NCBI RefSeq assembly: GCF_036014015.1
Contig: NZ_CP107905.1
Coordinates: 248,001-312,000, forward strand
Source of the DNA: Streptomyces sp. NBC_00457
Lineage (GTDB): Bacteria; Actinomycetota; Actinomycetes; Streptomycetales; Streptomycetaceae
Direction of reading: 5' to 3'
DNA length: 64,000 nt
This document shows, piece after piece, positions 7,894 to 16,990 of this stretch. Every line of letters begins with the position of its first letter. Position 1 is the first letter of the stretch. A program made the translations under genes and the position numbers. A model generated the notes under the pieces. That model made no database searches. It was not told the origin of the DNA and saw nothing but the letters and a program-made list of their open reading frames with translations.

Positions 7894-8931
7894 ATGCAGA
7901 AACAACAAGGGGAGCTGAGTGCGTTGACTCTACCGACCTCAGTGGAGGGGGTATCGGAAAACCATCGGGCTCGCTCCGTCGGCACCGGCCGCGCCCACGC
8001 CAAGGCCGTCCTTTTGGGTGAGCACGCGGTCGTGTACGGGACCGCGGCGCTCGCTCTGCCGGTTCCGCAGCTCACGGCCACGGCGAGCGCCGGCTGGTCC
8101 TCCCACGCCTCTGGCGCGCGGGGCGAGTTGTCGTTCACGATGACCGGCTCCGCGTCAAGGGCGGTGGTGACGCAGGCCTCCGACGGGCTGCGGCGGCTGG
8201 CCGCCGCCTTCACCGCCCGCATGGGCGTGGCGGGCCGGCCCCACCTCGACGTGATCCTCGACGGCGCCATCCCGCCCGGCCGCGGGCTCGGCTCCAGCGC
8301 CGCGAACTCGCGGGCGATCGTCCTGGCCCTGGCCGATCTCTTCGGCCGGGGCGTGAGCGAGAGCGCGGCGTTCGACCTGGTGCAGACGGCCGAGAACGTG
8401 ACGCACGGCCGGGCCAGCGGCGTCGATGCCATGACCGTCGGCGCCGCCGCCCCGCTGCGGTTCCAGGCGGGCCGGGCACGGGAGTTGAGCATCGGCTGCG
8501 ACGGCCTGTTCATCATCGCCGACAGCGGCACCGCGGGCAGCACCAAGGAAGCGGTCGAACTGCTGCGGGCGGGATTCGAGCGCCGGGCAGGAGCGCGGGA
8601 GCGGTTCCTGCGCCGCGCCGCGCAGCTCGTCGAGGAGGCCGAGCAGGCTCTCGCCGCGGGCGAGGCGGCCGAACTGGGCCTGCGGCTCACCGGCTACCAC
8701 GAGCTGCTGCGGGCGGCCGGCCTCAGCACCGGCCGGATCGACGCGATGGTCAAGGCCGCGCTCACCGCGGGCAGCCTCGGCGCCAAGATCACCGGGGGCG
8801 GGCTGGGCGGCTGCGTCCTGGCCCTGACCCAGCCGGAGCAGGCCAGGCAGGTCGCCCGGCAGCTGCACGACGCCGGCGCCGTCCAGACGTGGGTCGTGCC
8901 GCTGAGGAGGCTCGCCGACCATGCGCACTGA
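7894..8931 (+). CDS. Mevalonate kinase
   Basis: This GHMP kinase (up to 345 aa) phosphorylates mevalonate. AHAKAVLLGEHAVVYG is the N-terminal mevalonate kinase motif. The ATP-binding GHMP signature PPGRGLGSSAANSRA is near residue 130, and the C-terminal KITGGGLGGCVLAL motif closes the fold. ATG 7894 has no good ribosome site. A TTG at 7924 behind AAGGGGAG is an alternative that would remove ten residues. It is the first gene of a six-gene mevalonate operon and overlaps the next gene by 11 bases. Such operons in Streptomyces usually feed a dedicated prenylated secondary metabolite. Confidence 0.92.
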   Translation: MQKQQGELSALTLPTSVEGVSENHRARSVGTGRAHAKAVLLGEHAVVYGTAALALPVPQLTATASAGWSSHASGARGELSFTMTGSASRAVVTQASDGLRRLAAAFTARMGVAGRPHLDVILDGAIPPGRGLGSSAANSRAIVLALADLFGRGVSESAAFDLVQTAENVTHGRASGVDAMTVGAAAPLRFQAGRARELSIGCDGLFIIADSGTAGSTKEAVELLRAGFERRAGARERFLRRAAQLVEEAEQALAAGEAAELGLRLTGYHELLRAAGLSTGRIDAMVKAALTAGSLGAKITGGGLGGCVLALTQPEQARQVARQLHDAGAVQTWVVPLRRLADHAH

Positions 8932-9973
8932 ACAGCCGGCCACGCTGAAGCCGCCGCAGGAACAGGGTGCCGCACCGGCGGCCACGGCCGTCGCGCACCC
9001 GAACATCGCGCTGATCAAGTACTGGGGCAAGCGCGACGAGCAGCTGTTCCTGCCCCAAACCGACAGCCTGTCGATGACGTTGGACATCTTCCCCACGACC
9101 ACCCGCGTCCGGCTCGCCCCCGAGGCGGAGCAGGACGCGGTCACCCTCGGCGGCCGGCCCGCGACGGGTGAGGCCGAGCGGCGCATCGTCGCGTTCCTGG
9201 ACCTGGTGCGCGAGCGCGCCGGGCTGAGCCGGCGGGCCGTCGTCGACACCGAGAACACCGTCCCCACCGGGGCCGGGCTCGCCTCCTCGGCCAGCGGGTT
9301 CGCCGCTCTGGCCGTCGCCGCCGCCGCCGCGTACGGGCTCACCCTCGACGCCACCGCGCTCTCGCGCCTGGCCCGGCGCGGGTCCGGGTCGGCCTCGCGG
9401 TCCATCTTCGGCGACTTCGCCGTCTGGCACGCCGGGACGGCCACCGGCACGGCCACCGAGGCGGACCTGAGCTCGTACGCCGAACCGGTGCCTGCCGCCG
9501 GCCTCGACCCGGCGCTGGTCATCGCGGTGGTCAACGCCGGCCCCAAGGCCATCTCCAGCCGTGCGGCGATGCGCCAGACCGTCGACACCTCCCCGCTGTA
9601 CGAGCCGTGGGCCCGCTCCAGCACCGGCGACCTGGCCGACATGCGGGCGGCGCTGAGCCGCGGCGACCTGGAGGCGGTCGGGGAGATCGCGGAGCGCAAC
9701 GCGCTCGGGATGCACGCGACCATGCTGGCGGCGCGCCCGGCGGTGCGCTACCTGTCGCCTGCCACGCTCACCGTGCTGGACAGCGTGGGGCAGCTCCGGC
9801 GGGACGGTGTCGCGGCCTACGCGACGATGGACGCCGGGCCGAACGTCAAGGTGCTGTGCCGGCGCGCGGATGCGGAGAAGGTGGCCGCGGTGGTGCGCGG
9901 CGCCGCCCCGCAAGGTTCGGTGCACATCGCCGGGCCGGGGCCCGGTGCCCGCCTGCTGAACGAGGGCGGATGA
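8921..9973 (+). CDS. Diphosphomevalonate decarboxylase
   Basis: The 350-aa GHMP-family protein starts at ATG 8921 behind GAGGAGG. The motif VAHPNIALIKYWGKRDEQLFLPQTDSLS is split by the enzyme's usual N-terminal lysine and serine positions. ENTVPTGAGLASSASGFAAL is the ATP loop, followed by RRGSGSASRSIFGDFAVW with the catalytic arginine region. It converts mevalonate diphosphate to isopentenyl diphosphate. Its start lies within the kinase gene and its stop overlaps the next start, so it is co-translated with its neighbours. Confidence 0.93.
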   Translation: MRTEQPATLKPPQEQGAAPAATAVAHPNIALIKYWGKRDEQLFLPQTDSLSMTLDIFPTTTRVRLAPEAEQDAVTLGGRPATGEAERRIVAFLDLVRERAGLSRRAVVDTENTVPTGAGLASSASGFAALAVAAAAAYGLTLDATALSRLARRGSGSASRSIFGDFAVWHAGTATGTATEADLSSYAEPVPAAGLDPALVIAVVNAGPKAISSRAAMRQTVDTSPLYEPWARSSTGDLADMRAALSRGDLEAVGEIAERNALGMHATMLAARPAVRYLSPATLTVLDSVGQLRRDGVAAYATMDAGPNVKVLCRRADAEKVAAVVRGAAPQGSVHIAGPGPGARLLNEGG

Positions 9974-11097
9974 TGACGGGCCGGCGACCGGTCGTGCGGC
10001 GCGCGCCGGGCAAGCTGTTCGTCGCGGGCGAGTACGCGGTGGTGGAGCCCGGCAACCCGGCGATCCTGGTGGCGGTCGACCGCTACCTGACCGTCACCGT
10101 GTCCGGCCGGGCCCACTCCGGCGTCGTGATCTCCTCCGACCTCGGCCCGCGCGCGGTGCGCTGGCAATGGCGCGCCGGCCGGCTCGACGTGCACGGCGAA
10201 GAAAAAGAAGACGACGCCCGGCGTGGGCGTGGCGCGCTGGCCCATGTGGTGTCCGCGATCGAGACCGTGGGCGCGCTGCTGGCCGAACGCGGCCTGCCCA
10301 TGCCCGCGTTGAGCGTCTCGGTCCACAGCGACCTGCACGAGGCGGGACGGAAGTACGGCCTGGGCTCGAGCGGCGCGGTGACCGTGGCGAGTGTGGCGGC
10401 CGTGGCGTCGTACTGCGGTCTTGCCCTCTCGCGCGAGGCCCGGTTCAAGCTGGCCCTGCTCGCCACGGCCCGGCTCGACCCGAAGGGCTCCGGCGGTGAT
10501 CTCGCCGCCGGCACCTGGGGCGGCTGGATCGCGTATCAGGCACCCGACCGGGACGCGGTGCTCGACCTGGCCCGCCGCCGGGGCATCGAGGAAGCGCTCG
10601 CCGCCCCCTGGCCGCATTTCGCCGTCCGCCGGCTGCCGCCCCCCAGCGGCCTGTGCCTGGAGGTCGGCTGGAGCGGAAAACCGGCCTCCACCGCGTCCCT
10701 GGTGTCCGGCCTGCACCAGCTCACCTGGCGGGGCAGCGCCTTGCACCGCACGTTCATCCAGACCACCACCGACCTGGTGCGCGCCGCGATCGGCGCGCTC
10801 GAGGCCGGCGACGGTGCGGGCCTGCTGCACCAGATCCGGCGGGCCCGCCACGAGCTGGCCCGCCTCGACGACGAGGTCGGCCTCGGCATCTTCACCACCG
10901 AACTGACGGCACTGTGCGACGCCGCCGAGGGCGTCGGCGGTGCGGCCAAGCCCTCAGGGGCAGGCGGCGGCGACTGCGGCATCGCCCTGCTGGACGCCGG
11001 CGCCCCCAACGACATCGCGCACGTACACAGGCGGTGGGCCGCGGCCGGGGTGCTGCCCCTGCCGGTGCGTCCCGCCCTGGAAGGGAACGAGGAATGA
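9970..11097 (+). CDS. Phosphomevalonate kinase
   Basis: The 375-aa GHMP kinase starts at ATG 9970, overlapping the decarboxylase stop; a second ATG at 9973 is equally possible. Motifs are RRAPGKLFVAGEYAVVEPGN at the N-terminus, KYGLGSSGAVTVASVAAVAS as the ATP loop, and KPSGAGGGDCGIALL near the C-terminus. It phosphorylates 5-phosphomevalonate to the diphosphate. Order and overlaps match the mevalonate operons of naphterpin- and furaquinocin-type clusters. Confidence 0.92.
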   Translation: MMTGRRPVVRRAPGKLFVAGEYAVVEPGNPAILVAVDRYLTVTVSGRAHSGVVISSDLGPRAVRWQWRAGRLDVHGEEKEDDARRGRGALAHVVSAIETVGALLAERGLPMPALSVSVHSDLHEAGRKYGLGSSGAVTVASVAAVASYCGLALSREARFKLALLATARLDPKGSGGDLAAGTWGGWIAYQAPDRDAVLDLARRRGIEEALAAPWPHFAVRRLPPPSGLCLEVGWSGKPASTASLVSGLHQLTWRGSALHRTFIQTTTDLVRAAIGALEAGDGAGLLHQIRRARHELARLDDEVGLGIFTTELTALCDAAEGVGGAAKPSGAGGGDCGIALLDAGAPNDIAHVHRRWAAAGVLPLPVRPALEGNEE

Positions 11098-12185
11098 GCG
11101 CTTCACGCAAGGACGACCACGTCCGGCTCGCCATGGAGCAGCAGCACGCGCACAGCGGACGCAACCAGTTCGACGAGGTGTCGTTCGTCCACCACGCCCT
11201 GGCCGGCATCGACCGGCCGGACGTGTCGTTGGCGACGACCTTCGCCGGCATCACCTGGCAGGCGCCGCTCTACATCAACGCGATGACCGGCGGCAGCGCC
11301 CAGACCGGCGCCATCAACCGGGACCTGGCCACCGCCGCCCGCGAGACCGGCGTGGCCATCGCGTCCGGTTCCATGCACGCCTACTTCAAGGACCCCTCCT
11401 GCGCGGACACCTTCCGGGTCCTGCGCAAGGAGAACCCGCACGGGTTCGTCATCGCCAACGTCAACGCCACCTGCTCGGTCGACAACGCGCGGCGCGCCAT
11501 CGACCTGATCGAGGCGAACGCCCTGCAGATCCACCTCAACACCGCCCAGGAGACACCGATGCCGGAAGGCGACCGGTCGTTCGGGTCCTGGGCGGCGCAG
11601 ATCGAGAAGATCGCCGGACACGTCGACGTCCCCGTGATCGTCAAGGAGGTCGGCAACGGCCTGAGCCGCGAGACGGTCCTCGCGCTGCCGGGCCTGGGCG
11701 TGCGGGTCGCGGATGTCAGCGGCCGCGGCGGCACGGACTTCGCCCGCATCGAGAACGGCCGGCGCGAACTCGCCGACTACGCCTACCTGCACGACTGGGG
11801 GCAGTCCACCGTCGCCTGTCTGCTGGACGCGCAGGACGCCGGTCTCCCCGTGCTGGCCTCCGGCGGGGTCCGCAACCCGCTCGACGTGGCCCGCGCCCTG
11901 GCCCTGGGCGCCCGCGCCGTCGGCTCCTCCGGCGGATTCCTGCGCACCCTGATCGACGGCGACGTCGCCGCGCTCGTCACGCAGATCTCGACCTGGCTCG
12001 ACCAGCTCGCCGCCCTGCAGACCATGCTCGGCGCGCGCACGCCGGCCGACCTGTCCCGCTGCGATCTGCTGGTCCGCGGCGAGCTGAGGAACTTCTGCCT
12101 CGACCGGGGCATCGACACCCGGCGGCTCGCCCAGCGGTCCAGCTCCATCGACGCCCTTACCGAGATGACGGGAAGCACACCATGA
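11094..12185 (+). CDS. fni: Type 2 isopentenyl-diphosphate isomerase (FMN-dependent)
   Basis: The 363-aa TIM-barrel flavoprotein starts at ATG 11094 with an ATGA overlap. Diagnostic segments are the N-terminal RKDDHVRLAMEQQ, NAMTGGS for FMN binding, HLNTAQE with the catalytic region, KEVGNGLS, DVSGRGGTDF, and ASGGVRNPLDVARALALGA for the phosphate of FMN. It interconverts IPP and DMAPP using reduced FMN, giving the starter for prenyl chain elongation. No prenyl diphosphate synthase is in this window. Confidence 0.93.
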   Translation: MSASRKDDHVRLAMEQQHAHSGRNQFDEVSFVHHALAGIDRPDVSLATTFAGITWQAPLYINAMTGGSAQTGAINRDLATAARETGVAIASGSMHAYFKDPSCADTFRVLRKENPHGFVIANVNATCSVDNARRAIDLIEANALQIHLNTAQETPMPEGDRSFGSWAAQIEKIAGHVDVPVIVKEVGNGLSRETVLALPGLGVRVADVSGRGGTDFARIENGRRELADYAYLHDWGQSTVACLLDAQDAGLPVLASGGVRNPLDVARALALGARAVGSSGGFLRTLIDGDVAALVTQISTWLDQLAALQTMLGARTPADLSRCDLLVRGELRNFCLDRGIDTRRLAQRSSSIDALTEMTGSTP

Positions 12186-13243
12186 CTGAAGCACACGCGA
12201 TCGCCGGGGTCCCGATGCGGTGGGTGGGGCCCCTTCGCGTCTCGGGCAACGTCGCCGACACCGAGATCCAGGTTCCGCTGGCCACCTACGAGTCGCCGCT
12301 GTGGCCGTCGGTGGGCCGGGGGGCGAAGGTGTCCCGGCTGGCCGAGAAGGGCATCGTCGCCACCCTCGTCGATGAGCGGATGACGCGTTCGGTGCTGGTC
12401 GAGGCGCGTGACGCGCAGACCGCGCTGACGGCCGCGCGGATGATCGAGGCCCGCATCGACGAGCTGCGCGACGTGGTGCGCGGGTGCAGCCGGTTCGCCC
12501 AGCTGATCGGCATCCGGCACGAGATCAACGCCCACCTGCTGTTCATCCGGTTCGAGTTCTCCACCGGCGACGCCTCCGGGCACAACATGGCCACCCTCGC
12601 CTCCGACGCGCTGCTGGCGCACCTGCTGCAGACCGTCCCGGGCATCTCCTACGGATCGATCTCCGGCAACTACTGCACGGACAAGAAAGCCACCGCGATC
12701 AACGGCATCCTCGGCCGCGGCAAGAACGTGGTCACCGAACTGCTCGTACCGCGCCAGGTGGTGGCCGGCGTCCTGCACACGAGTGCCGCGAAGATCGTCG
12801 AGCTGAACATCCGCAAGAACCTGCTGGGGACCCTGCTGGCCGGCGGTATCCGCTCGGCCAACGCCCACTACGCGAACATGCTGCTCGCGTTCTACCTGGC
12901 CACCGGCCAGGACGCGGCCAACATCATCGAAGGCTCCCAGGGCGTCGTCATGGCCGAGGACCGCGACGGCGACCTCTACTTCGCCTGCACCCTGCCCAAC
13001 CTGATCGTCGGCACGGTCGGCAACGGCAAGGGCCTGGCCTTCGTGGAGACGAACCTGACCCGGCTCGGCTGCCGGGCCGACGCCGCGCCCGGCGAGAACG
13101 CCCGCCGGCTCGCCGTCCTCGCCGCGGCCACCGTGCTGTGCGGTGAACTCTCGCTGCTCGCGGCCCAGACGAACCCCGGTGAACTCATGCGCGCACACGT
13201 GGCGCTGGAACGCGACAACACGACCGTAAAGGTAGGTGCATAG
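12182..13243 (+). CDS. HMG-CoA reductase
   Basis: The 353-aa enzyme starts at ATG 12182, overlapping the isomerase stop. Visible class I-type motifs are ENA-like LATYESPLWPSVGRGAKV at the N-terminal side, FEFSTGDASGHNMAT for NAD(P)H/CoA binding, GNYCTDKKATAINGI with the catalytic lysine, and the C-terminal GTVGNGKGLAF. It reduces HMG-CoA to mevalonate with NADPH and commits carbon to the pathway. It lacks the membrane anchor of eukaryotic enzymes, as expected in bacteria. Confidence 0.93.
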   Translation: MTEAHAIAGVPMRWVGPLRVSGNVADTEIQVPLATYESPLWPSVGRGAKVSRLAEKGIVATLVDERMTRSVLVEARDAQTALTAARMIEARIDELRDVVRGCSRFAQLIGIRHEINAHLLFIRFEFSTGDASGHNMATLASDALLAHLLQTVPGISYGSISGNYCTDKKATAINGILGRGKNVVTELLVPRQVVAGVLHTSAAKIVELNIRKNLLGTLLAGGIRSANAHYANMLLAFYLATGQDAANIIEGSQGVVMAEDRDGDLYFACTLPNLIVGTVGNGKGLAFVETNLTRLGCRADAAPGENARRLAVLAAATVLCGELSLLAAQTNPGELMRAHVALERDNTTVKVGA

Positions 13244-13245
13244 GC

Positions 13246-14415
13246 ATGTCCCTCTCCATCGGAATACACGACCTGTCGTTCGCGACAGCCGAGTTCGTCC
13301 TGCCGCACACGGCACTGGCCGCCTACAACGGCACCGAGATCGGCAAATACCATGTGGGCATCGGCCAGGAGTCGATGAGCATCCCGGCCGCCGACGAGGA
13401 CATCGTGACCATGGGGGCGGCGGCCGCCGCGCCCATCATCGCCCGGCACGGCAGCGACCGGATCCGCACGGTCGTGTTCGCCACCGAGTCCTCCATCGAC
13501 CAGGCGAAGTCGGCCGGTGTGTACGTCCATTCCCTGCTCCAGCTGCCGTCGGCCACCCGCGTCGTCGAGCTGAAGCAGGCCTGCTACGGGGCGACGGCGG
13601 CCCTCCAGTTCGCCATCGGCCTGGTACAGCGCGACCCCGCCCAGCAGGTCCTCGTGATCGCCAGCGACGTCTCCAAGTACGAGCTGGACAGCCCCGGTGA
13701 GGCCACCCAGGGCGCGGCGGCGGTGGCCATGCTGGTCAGCCTGGATCCCGCCCTGCTGCGCATCGAGGACCCCTCGGGCCTGTTCACCGCCGACGTCATG
13801 GACTTCTGGCGGCCCAACTACCGCAACGAGGCACTGGTCGACGGCCACGAGTCCATCAACGCCTATCTCCAGGCGGTGGAGGGCACCTGGAAGGACTACA
13901 CGGAGCAGGGCGGCCGCACGCTGGAGGAGTTCGCCGCGTTCTGCTACCACCAGCCGTTCACCAAGATGGCCTACAAGGCCCACCGCCACCTGCTGAACTA
14001 CTGCGGCTACGACACCGACAAGAACGACATCGCGCGCGCCATCGCACAGACCACGGCCTACAACACCGTGATCGGCAACAGCTACACCGCGTCGGTGTAC
14101 CTCGCGCTGGCCGCGCTGCTCGACCAGGCCGGCGACCTGACCGGCAAGTCCGTCGGCATGTTCAGCTACGGCTCCGGCAGCGTCGCCGAGTTCTTCGCCG
14201 CCACCGTGGTCGCCGGCTACCGCACGCACCTGCGCACCGAGCACAACCGCGAGACGATCGCCCGGCGCAGGCCCGTCGACTACACCGGCTACCGCGCGCT
14301 GCACGAGCGGTCCTTCCCGACCGACGGCGGCCACCACGCCACCGAGGCGCAGACCACCGGACCCTTCCGGCTGGCCGGGCTCAGCGGCCACAAGCGCCTC
14401 TACGAGACGCGCTAG
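13246..14415 (+). CDS. HMG-CoA synthase
   Basis: The 389-aa thiolase-fold enzyme starts at ATG 13246, two bases after the reductase stop. ELKQACYGATAALQFA contains the nucleophilic cysteine. The N-terminal IGIHDLSFATAEFVL, the acid/base region IGIGQESMSIP and a late GSGSVAEFF are all typical. It condenses acetoacetyl-CoA with acetyl-CoA. It is the last gene of the operon: a perfect eight-base-pair hairpin follows 28 bases downstream. The acetoacetyl-CoA substrate is presumably supplied by the next gene. Confidence 0.93.
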   Translation: MSLSIGIHDLSFATAEFVLPHTALAAYNGTEIGKYHVGIGQESMSIPAADEDIVTMGAAAAAPIIARHGSDRIRTVVFATESSIDQAKSAGVYVHSLLQLPSATRVVELKQACYGATAALQFAIGLVQRDPAQQVLVIASDVSKYELDSPGEATQGAAAVAMLVSLDPALLRIEDPSGLFTADVMDFWRPNYRNEALVDGHESINAYLQAVEGTWKDYTEQGGRTLEEFAAFCYHQPFTKMAYKAHRHLLNYCGYDTDKNDIARAIAQTTAYNTVIGNSYTASVYLALAALLDQAGDLTGKSVGMFSYGSGSVAEFFAATVVAGYRTHLRTEHNRETIARRRPVDYTGYRALHERSFPTDGGHHATEAQTTGPFRLAGLSGHKRLYETR

Positions 14416-14443
14416 CGGCGTCTTCCGCACCCGTGCGTTGCGT

Positions 14444-14465
14444 GGGCAGCCTGCGTCGGCTGCCC
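14444..14465 (+). terminator. Hairpin terminator after the mevalonate operon
   Basis: GGGCAGCC (14444-14451) and GGCTGCCC (14458-14465) form a perfect stem with a six-base loop between HMG-CoA synthase and the NphT7-like gene. Confidence 0.6.
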
Positions 14466-14547
14466 CCGTGACGGGTCAGTCATGGCCGCCTACCCGCCGG
14501 CCTTTCACACCTTGTGTTCACAGACCCATGGAAGGGAGGGCACGCGC

Positions 14548-15582
14548 ATGAGGGATGTCAAGAACCTCGGTTCGGGTGCCGACGGGCCGGACCGGATCGT
14601 CGGCGCCATCGATGTCAGGATTCTCGGTACGGGCGCCTACGTGCCGGAAAGGATCGTCTCCAACGACGAAGTCGGTGCGCCGGCCGGGGTGGACGACGCC
14701 TGGATCACCCGTAAGACCGCGATCCGCGAGCGGCGTTGGGCCGCCGGCGGGCAGGCCACGTCGGATCTGGCGACGGCCGCGGCGCATGCCGCGATGGAGT
14801 CGGCCGGCATCACCGCCGAGCAGTTGTCCGTGATCGCGGTCGCCACGTCCACGCCGGACCGGCCCCAGCCGCCCACGGCGGCCTATGTCCAGCAAAACCT
14901 CGGCGCGTCCGGCACCGCGGCGTTCGACGTCAACGCGGTGTGTTCCGGCACCGTGTTCGCGCTCTCCGCGGTCGGCAGCGTGATCCTGCGGCGGGGCGGC
15001 TATGCGCTGGTCATCGGCGCGGACGTGTACTCGCGCATCCTGAACCCGGCCGACCGCAGGACGGTCGTGCTGTTCGGGGACGGCGCCGGCGCGATGGTCC
15101 TCGGCACGACAGAGACGGGCCCGCTCGTCCGGCATGTCGCGCTGCACACGTTCGGTGACCTCTCCAGCCTGATCCAGGTGCCCGCGGGCGGCAGCCGGCT
15201 GCCCCTGGACCAGGCCGGACTCGACGCGGGAGCGCAGTACTTCGCGATGGACGGGCGGGAAGTGCGCCGCTTCGTCGTGGAGCAACTGCCGCAGCTGGTC
15301 AAGGGCTTCCTCCACGAGGCCGGTGTCGAGCCCGCCGACATCAGCCACTTCATCCCGCACCAGGCCAACGGCGTCATGCTCGACGAAGTCGTCGAGGACC
15401 TGGCCATGCCCCGCGCCACCCTGCACCGCACGCTGACGCACTACGGCAACACGGGAGCCGCCTCCATCCCGATCACCCTGGACGCGGCCGCCCGCGCCGG
15501 CGCCTTCCGCCCGGGCGAGCTGATCCTCCTGGCCGGCTTCGGCGGTGGCATGGCGGCGAGTTTCGCGCTGGTCGAATGGTGA
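14548..15582 (+). CDS. Acetoacetyl-CoA synthase, NphT7 type (KAS III-like)
   Basis: The 344-aa protein starts at ATG 14548 behind GAAGGGAGGG. It closely resembles NphT7 from memory: ILGTGAYVPERIVSNDEVGA, the catalytic cysteine in FDVNAVCSGTVFAL, RILNPADRRTVVLFGDGAGA, HFIPHQANGVMLDE with the catalytic histidine, and HYGNTGAASIPI with the asparagine. NphT7 condenses acetyl-CoA and malonyl-CoA with loss of CO2 to acetoacetyl-CoA, avoiding the unfavourable thiolase reaction. It stands directly after the mevalonate operon, as in naphterpin-type clusters. The first 20 residues before the conserved core are an N-terminal extension. Confidence 0.92.
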   Translation: MRDVKNLGSGADGPDRIVGAIDVRILGTGAYVPERIVSNDEVGAPAGVDDAWITRKTAIRERRWAAGGQATSDLATAAAHAAMESAGITAEQLSVIAVATSTPDRPQPPTAAYVQQNLGASGTAAFDVNAVCSGTVFALSAVGSVILRRGGYALVIGADVYSRILNPADRRTVVLFGDGAGAMVLGTTETGPLVRHVALHTFGDLSSLIQVPAGGSRLPLDQAGLDAGAQYFAMDGREVRRFVVEQLPQLVKGFLHEAGVEPADISHFIPHQANGVMLDEVVEDLAMPRATLHRTLTHYGNTGAASIPITLDAAARAGAFRPGELILLAGFGGGMAASFALVEW

Positions 15583-15729
15583 AAGGGCCCTGGAAAACGG
15601 CTCAAGAGACAGTTGCACGGGCGCCCGGCGGCCTTTGTTGCGTCCTATTCTCCTCTCGTCGTGCTCCCTTCGGTGCCGGCACCTCCACATGCGCAACGGA
15701 TCCCTGCTTCGGCATAAAGGAAGTGGCAC

Positions 15730-16002
15730 ATGATAGGCAATCTGAAGCCCCTGGAGATCGTTCTGATCATTGCTCTCATCGCGCTGCTTTTCGGCGCGAA
15801 GAAGCTCCCGGAAATGGCCCGGTCGCTCGGCAAGTCCGCTCGCATTCTCAGGAGTGAGGCCAAGGCGATGAAGAAGGACGACGAGGCGACGGCGGACCCG
15901 CACCATCCGGCACAGGCCGCGCCTCGCACCCTGAAGGCCGCGCCCAGGGACGTGACGGGCTCGGTTGCGGTGACCGAGCCGCACCGCACCGTCCACAGCT
16001 GA
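15730..16002 (+). CDS. tatA: Twin-arginine translocase subunit TatA
   Basis: The 90-aa protein starts at ATG 15730 behind AAAGGAAG. It has one N-terminal membrane helix (LEIVLIIALIALLFGAKKLP), with the FGAKKLPEMARSLGKSARIL hinge and amphipathic helix that define TatA/E, then a charged tail. TatA forms the variable pore of the Tat pathway, which exports folded, often cofactor-bound proteins. It is followed 40 bases later by tatC. A Tat operon inside a biosynthetic cluster is unusual, since Streptomyces normally has one housekeeping set elsewhere. Confidence 0.93.
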   Translation: MIGNLKPLEIVLIIALIALLFGAKKLPEMARSLGKSARILRSEAKAMKKDDEATADPHHPAQAAPRTLKAAPRDVTGSVAVTEPHRTVHS

Positions 16003-16042
16003 CGCCGACCGACGGCCGCCGCACGAGAGTGAGGAACGCGGG

Positions 16043-16990
16043 GTGCTCACCACTGCCCGCAAGCAGAAGAACGCCGGGGGGCGGATGCCTCTCGCGGAGC
16101 ACCTGCGTGAGCTGCGCAACCGGCTGCTGACGTCCCTCCTGGCGGTCCTGGTCGTCACGGTCGTCGCCGCTGTCTTCTACCAGGAACTGATCGACTTCCT
16201 GCTGAGGCCGATCCTTGACTCCGTGGGCTGTGTGGACGGCTCGCTGCGGCAGGCGAACGGCGAGCCGTGCGCCGACATGACGATCAACGGCCTCATCGCG
16301 CCCTTCTCGATCGCGCTCAAGGTCTCGCTCATGTCCGGCGTGGTCCTGGCATCGCCGATCTGGCTGTACCAGCTGTGGGCCTTCCTGGCTCCCGGCCTGC
16401 ACACCCGCGAGAGGACGTACGCGCTGACCTTCGTCGGCGCCGGTGTGCCGTTGTTCCTCGGCGGTGCCGTGCTCGCCTACGTGATTCTTCCGCAGACCGC
16501 GACCGTCCTTTTGGGCTTCACCCCCCAGGACACCAAGAATCTCCTCCCGGTCGACGACTACCTCGACCTGATCACCCGCATGGTGATCGTCTTCGGGCTC
16601 GCCTTCGAGCTGCCGCTGCTGCTCGTGCTGCTCAACATCACCGGAGCGCTGACCGGGAAGCGGCTGGCCGGCTGGTGGCGCGGCATGCTCATGGGCATCG
16701 CCCTGTTCTCCGCGTTCGCCACGCCGACCGGTGACCCGCTGACCATGCTGTCGCTGGCCGCCCCGATCGCGCTCCTGTGCGTCATCGCGCTGGTCATCTG
16801 CCTGCTCAACGACAGACGCCGCGCCCGCAGCGACCCCGACGCCGGCCTCGGCGACGACGAAGCGTCCCCCCTCGGCCCGGGCCCGCAGGACGTGGGCGCG
16901 GCCGAGCCGGTCGGTGCCGCACCGCACGTCACCGCGCAGGCCGGCCCGGACCAGGGGCGGCGGCTGACCGCTCACGGCGACGTCACCTGA
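16043..16990 (+). CDS. tatC: Twin-arginine translocase subunit TatC
   Basis: The 315-aa membrane protein starts at GTG 16043. RMPLAEHLRELRNRLL is the N-terminal TatC signature that helps bind the twin-arginine signal. Six hydrophobic segments follow, with the FELPLLLVLLNITG motif and the periplasmic loop containing FLAPGLHTRER. The C-terminal 60 residues are a polar tail. TatC with TatB forms the receptor for Tat signal peptides. It is paired with tatA here and with a tatB about 6 kb away, completing a cluster-borne set. Its most obvious local client is the Tat-signal haloperoxidase at 39442. Confidence 0.93.
   Translation: MLTTARKQKNAGGRMPLAEHLRELRNRLLTSLLAVLVVTVVAAVFYQELIDFLLRPILDSVGCVDGSLRQANGEPCADMTINGLIAPFSIALKVSLMSGVVLASPIWLYQLWAFLAPGLHTRERTYALTFVGAGVPLFLGGAVLAYVILPQTATVLLGFTPQDTKNLLPVDDYLDLITRMVIVFGLAFELPLLLVLLNITGALTGKRLAGWWRGMLMGIALFSAFATPTGDPLTMLSLAAPIALLCVIALVICLLNDRRRARSDPDAGLGDDEASPLGPGPQDVGAAEPVGAAPHVTAQAGPDQGRRLTAHGDVT

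Noticed and set aside
8155..9723. 522-aa minus-strand open frame across the two kinase genes
   Set aside because: It is a shadow of mevalonate kinase and decarboxylase, whose catalytic motifs are intact on the plus strand.
10653..13243. Long alternative plus-strand frames over the isomerase and reductase genes
   Set aside because: They run through the real genes out of frame, are Arg/Pro-rich, and give no recognisable protein until they join the true reading frames.
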